NCBI GenBank assembly: GCA_002405835.1
Contig: DHMO01000012.1
Span: forward strand, 1,263 to 65,262
Origin: Lentisphaeria bacterium UBA4640
Lineage (GTDB): Bacteria > Verrucomicrobiota > Lentisphaeria > Victivallales > UBA1829
Direction of reading: 5' to 3'
Length of the DNA: 64,000 nucleotides
Position 1 is the stretch's first letter. Each line of letters starts with the position of its first letter. The position numbers and the translations under genes were made by a program. This document shows positions 1 through 8,440 of this stretch, piece by piece. Under the pieces are notes generated by a model, which was given only the letters and a program-made list of their open reading frames with translations, ran no database searches and had not been told where the DNA came from.

Positions 1-272
1 TCCGGAGGTTCGCGGTGCATGATGCCGAGCATGGTGGCGATTGTGGTCGCAAGGTAATTGAAATAATTTGCGCGGGCTTTATAGGCGTCGTACCGCCGCA
101 TTCCGAACTGGGCGTCGGCCATCTGGCCTTCGGTCCGGGGAAGATAGCGTTCGCCGGCGCGTTTGACTTCGCGTTCTCCGGCAAAGCAGTCGGAACAGAC
201 CTGCCAGTCTTCAGCGGCGCAGAGGTATTGCGGATTCAGCAGATCGCGCAGATTCAAATTGTGATTCAGCAT
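1..272 (-). CDS. Phage portal-like protein (DUF4055 type), N-terminal fragment cut by window edge
   Basis: The first 90 codons of a minus-strand gene are visible; the rest lies left of the window. The start ATG (270-272) follows a GAAAGGAG ribosome site on the minus strand. The fragment has RYLPRTEGQ at residues 42-50 and a helical stretch YDAYKARANYFNYLATTI at 61-78, followed by MLGIMHREPP. This order (YLP..G then Y.AYK.RA..YN..A.T..GL.G...R.P) is how I remember the N-terminus of DUF4055 phage portal proteins, the dodecameric DNA channel of the capsid. Family placement is from memory of the pattern, not a search. The gene to its right is a host-type kinase, so a prophage or phage remnant would lie to the left. 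Confidence 0.6.
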   Translation of the reverse strand, partial: MLNHNLNLRDLLNPQYLCAAEDWQVCSDCFAGEREVKRAGERYLPRTEGQMADAQFGMRRYDAYKARANYFNYLATTIATMLGIMHREPP

Positions 273-386
273 AAAAGGCTCCTTTCTGATGCTGGTTTTC
301 CGGAATATGTCAACCGAAGTTCTTCTGTTCTTGACAATTTGGAAAAGCAGCGTTAAATTATCGGAAACAGCGAAAAGAGGGAACAA

Positions 387-2666
387 ATGGAGAGCGGAAA
401 CGGCTGCGATTCGGCAGAAAAGACAATTCTGATTGACCGGACGGTTGTATCGGGAAAAACGGTTTCGGCACCATCCGGTAAAGCTGCGGCGAAGACCGGA
501 TTCGGCACCGGTTTCTTCCGGAAGAAACGGAAAGACGTGGATTCGCGGATTGAGGAGCTGCGCGAACATCACAATCCCGGGAACGTCAATTTTTCGGGAG
601 ATGAACTCAAACTTGATTTGCTCGATGAAGAATACGAAGTCCGGGAGAAGATCGCCGAGGGCGGACAGGGACTGCTTTTCCGCGGATTCGACCGCCGTCT
701 GCACCGTCTGGTCGCCATCAAATCCCTGCGCAAAGAGGCGGCGGAGAACGGGGAACAGCGGCGTTTTTTTCTCTCGGAAGCGCGCGTGACCGCCCAGCTT
801 GATCATCCCGCAATCGTGCCGATCTATTCTCTGAAATCCGACGGGGAAAACGGACTCCATCTCGCCATGAAGATGATCAACGGCATTACCCTTAAAGACT
901 ATCTGAAACAGGTCTCTGCGCACTACCGTCTCGACGGAGTCCGGGCGTTCGACGAGGAGAAGAGCCTGCGGAACCGTCTGGAAATCTTTCTCAAGGCATG
1001 CGATGCGCTCGAATATGCACACAGCCGGAACATCATGCACCGTGATTTGAAGCCGGAAAACATCATGACCGGAGAGTATCATGAAACGTATATCATGGAC
1101 TGGGGGATTGCGCGTCCGATTCTGCCGCAGCCGGAAGGATCCTCCGTCCTGGCGGGCACGCCGCAGTATCTTGCGCCGGAGGCGATCCGCGGGGAGCCGT
1201 GCGACCAGCGCGCCGATATTTTCGCGATGGGGGCGATCCTGTTTGAACTTGTGACCCTTCATCCCGCGTTTTCGGGCGAGACGCCGGAAGAGGTTATGTG
1301 TGCGATCCGCGACGGGCTGATGAACCCGCCGGAACATGAATTCGGAGCGAAAATCGACGGTGATCTGAAAGCGGTCATCAGCAAAGCGCTTGCGAACGAT
1401 CCAGCGGAACGCTATCAGCAGGCGGGGGAACTTTCCTCCGATCTGAGACGCTGGATGATGGATCTTGAAGTTTCCGCAAAGCCCGACAATCTTCTGCGGA
1501 AATGTTTCCGCTGGAGCCGGAGTCACAGCCGTCTGCTGCTGATGCTCTTCCTGACAGCGCTGCTGGCAGGCGTTTCGGCGCTCTCCTATTCGCTTTTCCA
1601 GAGTTTCCGTTTTTCAGAGGAGATGCGGCTGCGCGACAACGCGCTCAGCACTGCGTTTTCAATCTGTTCGCGTGCGGCGTACCGGCTCGATGAACAGTTT
1701 CTCAAGCTGGAACAGGCAACCTCGCTTCTTGCGGCGGATACCGCATTTCTGCTGAATTATGATCTGCACGAGCACTCCGCCGGAACCGCCGCCGTGTCTC
1801 TGGCGGAATTCCCGGAACGGAAATCGGACACCATGCTGCGTTCCCGTTTCCATCACGGAACCATTGATCCCGCCGTGCTGGTCTACAGCACAACTTCCGA
1901 TACTGCGTTTCCGCTGAAGACGCGCCTGGATCCGCTCTCCCGTTTTATTCCGCGTCTGCGGCAGATTATTCTGGAAAGCGGAAATTCCGCATGGACTCCG
2001 GAGGCGCAGGAAAAGGCGTTCCTGGAGGGAACGCCGGTAATCCGCGTTCTGTTCGGTTTCCCCGACGGTCTTTATGCCGCATACCCGGCGTCGGGCAAAT
2101 TTCCGCGCGGCTACGATCCTCGTCTGCGCCGCTGGTACCGTATTGCGGAACATACGGAGCAGGGGACGGTCTGGACGGAGCCTTATATCGACAGCATTCC
2201 GGAGTTCGGGCTGGTCATCTCCTGCAGCGCGCCGATCCGGCTTGCCGGCGGAAAAGCGAACGGCGTCTGCGGACTCGACATCTCCATTGCCGAACTAGTG
2301 GAGGAGCTTCGGCTGGGCGGCAACAGTGAGGCGGTCGCGGAGGAGAAGGCGATTGTGACGAACACGGGGGACATCATTGTTTCCACCGGACGCGACTTTG
2401 CCGCCGGAAATCTGCGCGGATACCGCAGGGCGGATGAAAAAGTCGTTTTTGCCAATCTCGGCGATCCCGTTCTTCTGGACAGAATGAAACGCAAGCAGTA
2501 TGGCGTGAGCATTCAGCGCGACGCGGAGGGACGCGAGTTCGTCTACGCATTCTGCCGGATCCGTTCGGTCAACTGGTTCTATGTGGAGAAAATGGAACTG
2601 AACCGTCTGGTCGCTTCTTCAGAACAGCGCGGAGTAGAGCCCGGTCAGCAGAATCAGCAGCATTAA
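387..2666 (+). CDS. Membrane serine/threonine protein kinase with extracytoplasmic Cache sensor
   Basis: The 759-residue protein reads as a one-pass receptor kinase. Residues about 85-360 form a protein kinase domain: glycine loop EGGQG near 92, VAIK with Lys112, HRDLKPEN with catalytic Asp220, DWG (in place of DFG) at 238-240, then AGTPQYLAPE. A hydrophobic segment at about 383-404 spans the membrane. The C-terminal half resembles a dCache sensor, with YDPRLRRWYRIA and a GVCGLDISI strand; no second membrane segment follows, so the sensor should face the periplasm and end the protein. This is a Hanks-type kinase fused to a small-molecule sensor; the ligand is unknown. The last 48 bases overlap the 3' end of a convergent small gene. 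The start has a modest AGAGGGA ribosome site. Confidence 0.9.
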   Translation: MESGNGCDSAEKTILIDRTVVSGKTVSAPSGKAAAKTGFGTGFFRKKRKDVDSRIEELREHHNPGNVNFSGDELKLDLLDEEYEVREKIAEGGQGLLFRGFDRRLHRLVAIKSLRKEAAENGEQRRFFLSEARVTAQLDHPAIVPIYSLKSDGENGLHLAMKMINGITLKDYLKQVSAHYRLDGVRAFDEEKSLRNRLEIFLKACDALEYAHSRNIMHRDLKPENIMTGEYHETYIMDWGIARPILPQPEGSSVLAGTPQYLAPEAIRGEPCDQRADIFAMGAILFELVTLHPAFSGETPEEVMCAIRDGLMNPPEHEFGAKIDGDLKAVISKALANDPAERYQQAGELSSDLRRWMMDLEVSAKPDNLLRKCFRWSRSHSRLLLMLFLTALLAGVSALSYSLFQSFRFSEEMRLRDNALSTAFSICSRAAYRLDEQFLKLEQATSLLAADTAFLLNYDLHEHSAGTAAVSLAEFPERKSDTMLRSRFHHGTIDPAVLVYSTTSDTAFPLKTRLDPLSRFIPRLRQIILESGNSAWTPEAQEKAFLEGTPVIRVLFGFPDGLYAAYPASGKFPRGYDPRLRRWYRIAEHTEQGTVWTEPYIDSIPEFGLVISCSAPIRLAGGKANGVCGLDISIAELVEELRLGGNSEAVAEEKAIVTNTGDIIVSTGRDFAAGNLRGYRRADEKVVFANLGDPVLLDRMKRKQYGVSIQRDAEGREFVYAFCRIRSVNWFYVEKMELNRLVASSEQRGVEPGQQNQQH

Positions 2667-2828
2667 GGCGATGAGCACTCTGCGGCGGCGTCTGACAGAC
2701 CGGCCGACGCTGTTTTCTTCCGCGAGCCTGTTGAGAGAACTGACGGTCAGAAGCTGGGTAAACTGAGCCCGGTTTCCGGATTTCCGCCAGTAATCAATGC
2801 GTGCGATGTTCGGATCGTCCGGAGTCAT
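2619..2828 (-). CDS. Small C-terminally anchored membrane protein, unknown function
   Basis: This 69-residue product has a polar N-terminal half, an arginine cluster (RSVRRRRR) and one C-terminal hydrophobic helix of about 18 residues, so it should be a tail-anchored inner-membrane protein with its N-terminus in the cytoplasm. The start ATG directly abuts the stop codon of the upstream gene, which supports translational coupling and shows this is a real gene. Its 3' end runs 48 bases into the end of the convergent kinase gene. I do not recognise a family. The context (partner coiled-coil membrane protein, adjacent sensor kinase) suggests a membrane complex, by inference only. Confidence 0.6.
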   Translation of the reverse strand: MTPDDPNIARIDYWRKSGNRAQFTQLLTVSSLNRLAEENSVGRSVRRRRRVLIALMLLILLTGLYSALF

Positions 2829-3461
2829 TTACAGAGCGACTTTCCACGCAATGATGAACGAGAGAGCAAGGAAAAACGCCGAAAAGAGAATGGTCAGAAT
2901 CAGCGGCAGGAAGAACGCGAATCCCTTTTTGAAGAGCGTTCCCGCCGGAATATCCGCGAGATCCATTTTCGCCGCCGTCTGAACGGCTGTCCCCGCTGTA
3001 TGCTCGGAGGGAAGGGCTGTTGCGCGGATAAGCTCAATGCGCCCGTTTTCAAATGTGCGGAGCGCTTCGTTGAGAGCCGGATGGAAATCGGAATCCGAAA
3101 GTTCGGGAATACGGCAGGATTCGAGCCGGGCGAGGATTGCGCGGAGCTCGGCGAGCGTCTGTGCGCAATCGGCTGCGGAGCGTTCCAGACGCGTCTGCTC
3201 CGCGGAGCTTTTCGCTTCGGCTTCGTTGAGCTGTCCGATCAGATCGCGTTTTGTGCGGAGCAGCTCTTCATAGCGCGGCTTGAGCAGAGCGTTGCGCGCG
3301 GCGTTGTCGACCTCCGTAGCCTGGGACCGCTGTTCCTGCGCGGCATTTTTTGCTTCGGGTGAGCTCTGCGTCTGATTGTGCTGATGCATCCGGGCCGAAG
3401 CCTCAGAGATCTGCCCGCTGATGCTGTGGAGCGAGCCGGAAACAAACATTGATTTAGGCAT
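2829..3461 (-). CDS. Coiled-coil protein with C-terminal membrane anchor, unknown function
   Basis: I chose the start at 3461 (MPKSMF) because AAGGAA lies eight bases upstream; an upstream in-frame ATG at 3545 would add 28 residues but has no ribosome site. The 210-residue product has a Gln/Ser-rich N-terminus, a long charged heptad-like stretch over roughly residues 45-115 that should form a coiled coil, and two closely spaced hydrophobic stretches at the C-terminus. It is coupled to the 69-residue membrane protein downstream with no gap. The pair may form one membrane complex. No family recognised. Confidence 0.65.
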   Translation of the reverse strand: MPKSMFVSGSLHSISGQISEASARMHQHNQTQSSPEAKNAAQEQRSQATEVDNAARNALLKPRYEELLRTKRDLIGQLNEAEAKSSAEQTRLERSAADCAQTLAELRAILARLESCRIPELSDSDFHPALNEALRTFENGRIELIRATALPSEHTAGTAVQTAAKMDLADIPAGTLFKKGFAFFLPLILTILFSAFFLALSFIIAWKVAL

Positions 3462-3517
3462 GGATGCATTTCCTTTCCGATGTAATTCTCCTTTAATATT
3501 CCACTCTTTTTGAAAAA

Positions 3518-3561
3518 AATCAAGTGAAAAACTTGAATCATTCAAAAAAAAATGATATATT
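3518..3561. promoter_or_regulatory. Divergent promoter pair between coiled-coil gene and aminotransferase gene
   Basis: On the plus strand TTGAAT (3533-3538), a 17-base spacer and TATATT (3556-3561) form a good sigma70 promoter for the aminotransferase. On the minus strand TTGATT (complement of 3518-3523) and AATATT (complement of 3495-3500) with 17 bases between form a weaker candidate for the coiled-coil gene. Calls rest on matches to the consensus only. Confidence 0.55.
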
Positions 3562-3625
3562 ATGGGTTGTAGTAAAAAAGAGCGGATGAAATCTCCGCTG
3601 AAACATTAACCGGGAATACAAACAG

Positions 3626-4903
3626 ATGAATGCGGTGAATTACCTGGCACTTACAAAGGAACAGCTGCTGTCCTGTCGCGAAGAACTGCAAAAGAAGTAC
3701 GAGAACTATGTCAACCAGAAACTGAAACTGGACATGTCCCGCGGAAAACCCGCCGGAACCCAGCTTGACCTTGTGAACGGCATTCTCGATACACTCGACA
3801 GCTACATCACCGCCGACGGAACCGATGCCCGCAACTACGGTCTGCTGGACGGCATTCCGGAAGCCAAGAAACTCTTTTCCGACCTTCTCGGAATCCCCGT
3901 TGAAAAAATCATCATCGGCGGCAACTCCAGCCTCAATATGATGTATGATACGATTGTTCGTCACTATATTTTCGGCACGCAGGGCAACACACCGTGGAAA
4001 GACCTCCCGAAGGTCAAATTCCTCTGTCCCGCTCCGGGATATGACCGTCACTTCGCCATCTGCGAGGATCTCGGCTTTGAGATGATTACGGTTCCCATGC
4101 TTGCGGATGGTCCGGACATGGACATGGTCGAGAAGCTCGCTGCGGAAGACGATGCAGTCAAGGGCATCTGGTGCGTTCCGCTCTACTCCAACCCGCAGGG
4201 CGTCTGCTACAGCGACCGCACGGTGGAGCGTCTCGCTTCCATGAAGACCGCCGCTCCCGACTTCCGCATCTTCTGGGATAACGCTTACGGCGTTCACCAC
4301 ATCTATTCAGAAGAGAAACTTGCGGATATTTTTGCTCTCTGCGAAAAGGCGGGCAATCCGGATCGTCCGATTTACTTCTTCTCCACCTCGAAGATCACCT
4401 TCCCGGGCGCCGGAATCGCTCTGGAGGCGTCAAGCCTCGCGAACGTTCGCGAATACAAAAAACACATGGGCGTCCAGACGATCGGTCCGGACAAACTCAA
4501 TCAGCTCCGCACCGTCCGCTACCTCAAGGATGCGGAAGGCGTCCGCAAGCACATGCGTGAACTCGCGAAGGAATTGAAGCCGAAGTTCGACATCGTTCTG
4601 ACCACTTTGAACCGCGAACTCGGCGGAACGGGGCTGGCAGCCTGGACCGAGCCGAAGGGCGGATACTTCGTCGCCATTGACACGCTCGACAACTGCGCGA
4701 AAGAGACGGTCGCCCTCGCGAAGAACGCGGGCGTCAAGCTCACCGACGCCGGAGCGACGTTCCCGTACAAGAAGGATCCGCGCGACCGCAACATCCGTAT
4801 TGCGCCGACTTATCCGACGATCGACGAACTGCGCCAGGCAATTGAGCTTTTCTGCGTCTGCGTCAAACTTGCCGGAGTGAACAAGCTGCTTGAATCCAAG
4901 TAA
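3626..4903 (+). CDS. PLP-dependent aminotransferase, MocR-like aspartate aminotransferase subgroup (PF12897 type)
   Basis: The 425-residue protein is a fold-type I aminotransferase. DMSRGKPAG near residue 35, NYGLLDG, GGNSSLNMM (phosphate-binding region), FWDNAYGVHH (Asp to pyridine nitrogen, Tyr to the ring hydroxyl) and FFSTSKITFPGAG with Schiff-base Lys256 are all in order. These motifs match the subgroup that includes the Corynebacterium aspartate aminotransferase rather than the classical AspC group. It should move amino groups between an amino acid, probably aspartate or alanine, and 2-oxoglutarate in the cytoplasm. It has its own promoter and a 70-base gap with a small hairpin before the next gene. 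Substrate is inferred. Confidence 0.85.
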   Translation: MNAVNYLALTKEQLLSCREELQKKYENYVNQKLKLDMSRGKPAGTQLDLVNGILDTLDSYITADGTDARNYGLLDGIPEAKKLFSDLLGIPVEKIIIGGNSSLNMMYDTIVRHYIFGTQGNTPWKDLPKVKFLCPAPGYDRHFAICEDLGFEMITVPMLADGPDMDMVEKLAAEDDAVKGIWCVPLYSNPQGVCYSDRTVERLASMKTAAPDFRIFWDNAYGVHHIYSEEKLADIFALCEKAGNPDRPIYFFSTSKITFPGAGIALEASSLANVREYKKHMGVQTIGPDKLNQLRTVRYLKDAEGVRKHMRELAKELKPKFDIVLTTLNRELGGTGLAAWTEPKGGYFVAIDTLDNCAKETVALAKNAGVKLTDAGATFPYKKDPRDRNIRIAPTYPTIDELRQAIELFCVCVKLAGVNKLLESK

Positions 4904-4927
4904 GCGTTCTGCAGATATTTGAAGGAG

Positions 4928-4946
4928 CACGGGGAATATCCCCGTG
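4928..4946 (+). terminator. Short hairpin after aminotransferase gene
   Basis: CACGGGGA (4928-4935) pairs perfectly with TCCCCGTG (4939-4946) around a three-base loop, followed by TCTCCATTTT. The T-run is short, so it may be a weak or leaky terminator allowing some read-through into the SGNH hydrolase gene. Confidence 0.45.
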
Positions 4947-4973
4947 TCTCCATTTTAAAATAAGGAATTTTTC

Positions 4974-5645
4974 ATGAAACGATCCTGCACCCCGGTTCCG
5001 CGCTTTGAAGTTGATTCCTACGACTGGAACGAGCGTCATCAATTCTGTCAGGAACGCGCGCTGCGCGAGCATGCCGATGTGATTTTCATCGGCGATTCCA
5101 TTACCCATTTCTGGGAAGATAAACATGGCGGTCCCGTCTGGGAAAAGTATTTCAATGGCAAAAGTGTGATGAACATCGGTTACGGCTGGGATCGCACACC
5201 GAATGTCCTGTGGCGTCTGGATCATGGAGAATTTGTCAATCAGAGTCCGAAACTGCTGGTCCTGAACATCGGCACGAACAATTTTGCAAAGACGGAGTCC
5301 TACCCCGGCGACGAACCGGAGGATGTTGCGGACGGCATCTGCGCGGTGATTGCGAAGATTCACGGACTCTCTCCCGCCACGCACATTCTTGATATGGCTG
5401 TTTTCCCGCGCATCGAGCCGAGCCACTGCGACAAGGTTCCCGCACTGAACCGCATCCTGAAGGAGCGTCTCGCCGGGCTTGACTATGTGACGTTTCTTGA
5501 TATTACCGCATCGTTCATGAATCCGGACGGCACGCGCAACGACACGTATTTCCGTGACGGCGCGCACCTTACGAACGAAGGTTATGAAGTCTGGGCGAAT
5601 GCCCTGCGTCCGTATCTGAAACAGTTTGCGGATATGGATATCTGA
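4974..5645 (+). CDS. SGNH/GDSL-family hydrolase (platelet-activating-factor acetylhydrolase-like)
   Basis: All four SGNH blocks are present in 223 residues: FIGDSIT with nucleophile Ser42, an NIGYGWDRT block II glycine near 66, NIGTNN with Asn102 or Asn103 at the oxyanion hole, and RDGAHLTNEGY with Asp195 and His198 of the triad. There is no signal peptide, so it should act in the cytoplasm. Members with this GW.RT pattern remove acetyl or other ester groups from sugars or lipids; in this carbohydrate-rich region a sugar O-acetylesterase is plausible, but this is inference. AAGGA lies a few bases before the start. A strong bidirectional terminator follows. Confidence 0.85.
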   Translation: MKRSCTPVPRFEVDSYDWNERHQFCQERALREHADVIFIGDSITHFWEDKHGGPVWEKYFNGKSVMNIGYGWDRTPNVLWRLDHGEFVNQSPKLLVLNIGTNNFAKTESYPGDEPEDVADGICAVIAKIHGLSPATHILDMAVFPRIEPSHCDKVPALNRILKERLAGLDYVTFLDITASFMNPDGTRNDTYFRDGAHLTNEGYEVWANALRPYLKQFADMDI

Positions 5646-5665
5646 TTTTTGAAAATCTTCTTTTG

Positions 5666-5710
5666 AACGAAGGCGGACGGAGCGCGTTTTGCATTCCGTC
5701 CGCCTTCGTT
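5666..5710. terminator. Bidirectional terminator between convergent genes
   Basis: A perfect 16-base stem (5666-5681 with 5695-5710, GAAGGCGGACGG core) encloses a 13-base loop. It is followed by TTTTAAATTT on the plus strand. It sits between the convergent SGNH hydrolase and GH127 genes and probably serves both. Confidence 0.85.
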
Positions 5711-5717
5711 TTAAATT

Positions 5718-7355
5718 TCAGTTTTTGTACAGCCCGTCGTTTTCGAGACCGTTTTCCGAAAGAACGGGGAAATAAGTCCGTGTGCGGTGTTCGTTTGAGA
5801 AGCGCGTGAACAGCAGCTCTTTCCGCGGATGAGTCTGGTTCTGAATGACACATGCCACCCGGATTCCGTCCGGCTGAACGTCAAACGCCTGCGAGTTGTC
5901 GATTGCAAGCAGATCCGTTTCATGCGCGGAGAGTCCGTTCCGCTTCATTTCAAACGCATAGACGAGCGGACCGCGCATCAGAGCGGCGCGTCCGGTCTGC
6001 GCCATGGTTCCGCGAATCAGGCGGACGGGCATGGGGAAGAGAAGTTCGATTTCTGTATTTCCCGCATTGACCGGAAGGCTGAACCAGCCGGAAGCTGGAT
6101 AAAACACATTCGTTCCAACAGAGATCTTTGCATCGCGGCACCAGCCGGGGATGCGCAGAGTGAGAGTGAATGTCTCGTCTGCGGAAATCGTCAGACGGAC
6201 GGTCTCCGCCTCCGGATAGGCGGTTGTCTGCCGAATCTTCAGTCCGGGAAGCGAGAGTTCGGATTCCGTGTAAAGGTTGACTGCGATTCCGTCCGGCGTC
6301 TTGAAATAGACGGCGTCGGGAAGTTCAAACATCATGCGGCGCAGGTTGTTTGGACAGCAGTAGGTTTCGTGTTCGTACCATTCGCCCGGTTCGTTGAACG
6401 GAATGAAATAACGCTGCCGCATTCCGTCTTCCGACTGCGCGCCGAAGAAGGCGTTGAAGAGAATGCGTTCGTAGAGATCGCCGAATTCCGGATTCGCTTC
6501 AAATTCGAACATCTTGGCGGTGCAGCGGAGCAGATAGGCGGAAACGCAGGTTTCGCCCCACTTGCCGAGTCCGGTCTGCGTGTTGTCCCAGAGTTCACCC
6601 CAGAAGAAGCCGCCGGAACAGGAGCCGGAGATGGAGGAGTAACTGCTGAACACACGGCGGTACAGTTCCTCTGCGCCCTCCCGCAGAACCGGTGCATCGC
6701 AGCCGGTGATCTGCGCATATTGAAGCTGTGCGAGAACGCGGGCGATCCAGGTGTAGACATGCGCGACGCCGTTGACCGGGACAATATGGTCGTAGGCGTC
6801 GATGGATTCGGTGATTTTGAATTCATCGCGGCACCAGTCGATGAATTCGCTCCGTCCGGATTCCCTGCCGAGCATGAGGAATGCGGTTTCGATTCCGAGC
6901 GTGAGCGGCGCTTTGCGGCGGATGAGGAATTCTCCGAGTTTGAGTGCGGCTTCGAGCGATTCCGCTTTGCCGAAGAACCGGTGATCAAGCACAAGCGCCT
7001 GAATCATGTACGACTGGTCATGGGGATCCCAGAAGCCGGGGGCGCCGTCATAAATGGTGATGGCTCCGTCCGCGGACTGTGTGGAAAGCAGGTCGGCGAT
7101 CCGTTCGTCTTTGAACTTCCGGAGTTCATCGCCGCCGATGCCGTGAACGGCGGCTTTGACAATGGCGTCGAGGAGCATTCCGTACCCGGCGAATCCTCCG
7201 GGCACATCGGGTTCGGTTTTGCGGTGATGAAACGGCGCGGCGAAGAGATGTTCCACGTCGGTGTGATGCAGAATCTTTCTGGCGGTCAGATCCATGCGGG
7301 CACGGATTTCACCGCCGGTCCGGACTGCGGAAGGGGAAATCGGCTGGAATTTCAT
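5718..7355 (-). CDS. GH127-family glycoside hydrolase, beta-L-arabinofuranosidase-like (DUF1680)
   Basis: The 545-residue protein carries the GH127 signature YEHETYCCPNNLRRM: Cys333 matches the catalytic cysteine nucleophile and Cys334 and Glu330 the zinc ligands known from bifidobacterial HypBA1. The alpha/alpha-barrel N-terminal half has CVSAYLLRCTAKMFE and GDLYERILFNA, and a beta-sandwich C-terminal half follows. It would remove terminal beta-L-arabinofuranose from short arabino-oligosaccharides. It is somewhat shorter than the usual 600-650 residues. No signal peptide, so cytoplasmic. Its start overlaps the stop of the upstream isomerase-like gene by four bases, so the two are translationally coupled. 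Related GH146 or other DUF1680 specificities cannot be excluded. Confidence 0.85.
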   Translation of the reverse strand: MKFQPISPSAVRTGGEIRARMDLTARKILHHTDVEHLFAAPFHHRKTEPDVPGGFAGYGMLLDAIVKAAVHGIGGDELRKFKDERIADLLSTQSADGAITIYDGAPGFWDPHDQSYMIQALVLDHRFFGKAESLEAALKLGEFLIRRKAPLTLGIETAFLMLGRESGRSEFIDWCRDEFKITESIDAYDHIVPVNGVAHVYTWIARVLAQLQYAQITGCDAPVLREGAEELYRRVFSSYSSISGSCSGGFFWGELWDNTQTGLGKWGETCVSAYLLRCTAKMFEFEANPEFGDLYERILFNAFFGAQSEDGMRQRYFIPFNEPGEWYEHETYCCPNNLRRMMFELPDAVYFKTPDGIAVNLYTESELSLPGLKIRQTTAYPEAETVRLTISADETFTLTLRIPGWCRDAKISVGTNVFYPASGWFSLPVNAGNTEIELLFPMPVRLIRGTMAQTGRAALMRGPLVYAFEMKRNGLSAHETDLLAIDNSQAFDVQPDGIRVACVIQNQTHPRKELLFTRFSNEHRTRTYFPVLSENGLENDGLYKN

Positions 7356-8335
7356 TTCGCGCTCCTCGGAAAGAGGAGTCTGCGCATCATGCGGCTGGCG
7401 GCGATTGCATCCTTGCGCTTGAGAATGGCGGCGATCTCCTCCATGTCGGCGCGGTCGATTACCGATTCGAGCGCATCAAGCCATTCGGCGCTTTCGGAAA
7501 CGGCATCGCGTCCGTCTTCGCGGTAGGGGTACTGGTCGATCGTCATCCAGCCGGTGTAGCCGGTGCGGCGGAGCCAGTAGAAAAATTCGAGATATTCGAG
7601 CGTGTGAACGGAGCCGGCGATCATGTCGTCGTCCCACAGGCGGTAGTTGTCGTTGATGTGGACATGGAAGAGGCGGTTTCCGTATTTGTGAAGGATGGCG
7701 ACCGCTTCGGCGGGGCTTTCGTAGCCGAGGAGAACATGCCCGTAGTCGAGAGCGGCTCCGCAGTTCGGTTCGCCGATTTCATCAAGGATGAGAACCGCGG
7801 CGGCGGTGTTGTTGAGATAGCAGCGGTTGCGGGGCTCTTTCGCCTTGTATTCGAGGGCGATGCGCATCTGCGGATTGTGTCTGCATGCTTCGCGGATGCC
7901 GTCGGCGAACCAGGTGCGCTCCTGCTCGTAATCTGCCTGGAAGATGTAGTCGTATCCGTCCTGTCCGGGCCAGATTGTGACGAGATCGCAGCCGATATCG
8001 GCGGCGAGGTCCATTGCCCGTTTCGTGTCGTCTATGGCGCTCCGGCGGACAGCTGCATCGGGTGCGGAGAAGGAGCCCTGTTTCCATTTTGCCTGTGCGA
8101 AATGGTCGACGGCGAGTGAGACGGGCTTGAGTCCGGTCTCCTTGAGCATTTCTCGGACCGTGCCGAATTCCGCAATCAGATCCGGAGTGAGAACGAGGTC
8201 GACTCCGGTGAGGTGCGGCACGGTTGCGGCGCGCTGAAAGAGTTCACGGACCGTATACGGTTTTCCGTAAGCGGCGCAGTAGCGGTCGGAGCAGGAGCCG
8301 ACGTTTCCGAGGAAGACAGAATATTTTCTTGCCAT
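7352..8335 (-). CDS. Sugar phosphate isomerase/epimerase-like TIM barrel (xylose isomerase-like, AP_endonuc_2)
   Basis: The 327-residue protein has the repeated strand pattern of the xylose isomerase-like TIM barrel, with metal-site candidates: IALEYKAKEP (Glu), GAALDYGHVLLG (Asp/His), LFHVHINDNYRLWDDD (His-x-His region) and DQYPYRED near the end. Such proteins isomerise or epimerise sugars or keto acids using a divalent metal. It is the first gene of a two-gene operon with the GH127 enzyme and is divergent from an AraC-type regulator, so it probably acts on the sugar released by that enzyme (L-arabinose or a derivative). The exact reaction is unknown. An AAGGAGA ribosome site precedes the start. 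Confidence 0.75.
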   Translation of the reverse strand: MARKYSVFLGNVGSCSDRYCAAYGKPYTVRELFQRAATVPHLTGVDLVLTPDLIAEFGTVREMLKETGLKPVSLAVDHFAQAKWKQGSFSAPDAAVRRSAIDDTKRAMDLAADIGCDLVTIWPGQDGYDYIFQADYEQERTWFADGIREACRHNPQMRIALEYKAKEPRNRCYLNNTAAAVLILDEIGEPNCGAALDYGHVLLGYESPAEAVAILHKYGNRLFHVHINDNYRLWDDDMIAGSVHTLEYLEFFYWLRRTGYTGWMTIDQYPYREDGRDAVSESAEWLDALESVIDRADMEEIAAILKRKDAIAASRMMRRLLFPRSAK

Positions 8336-8368
8336 GATAAAATCTCCTTGTAAAATTGTTTTTCCATA

Positions 8369-8397
8369 TTATATTCTATTGCAGGGAAAAAGTCAAC
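8369..8397 (-). promoter_or_regulatory. Promoter of GH127 operon
   Basis: On the minus strand TTGACT (complement of 8392-8397), 17 bases and TATAAT (complement of 8369-8374) give a near-consensus sigma70 promoter in the 105-base gap between the operon and the divergent AraC regulator gene. Confidence 0.65.
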
Positions 8398-8440
8398 TTC
8401 TTCCTGTATGTAATATTCGATGAAAAATATGGAGAAAACG

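Noticed and set aside
15..356. Plus-strand open frame of 113 codons at the left edge
   Set aside because: It is antisense to the portal-like fragment, which has a good ribosome site and a recognisable protein pattern.
5829..7526. Plus-strand open frame of 565 codons
   Set aside because: It is antisense to the GH127 gene and has no family pattern; long antisense frames arise from the codon use of this genome.
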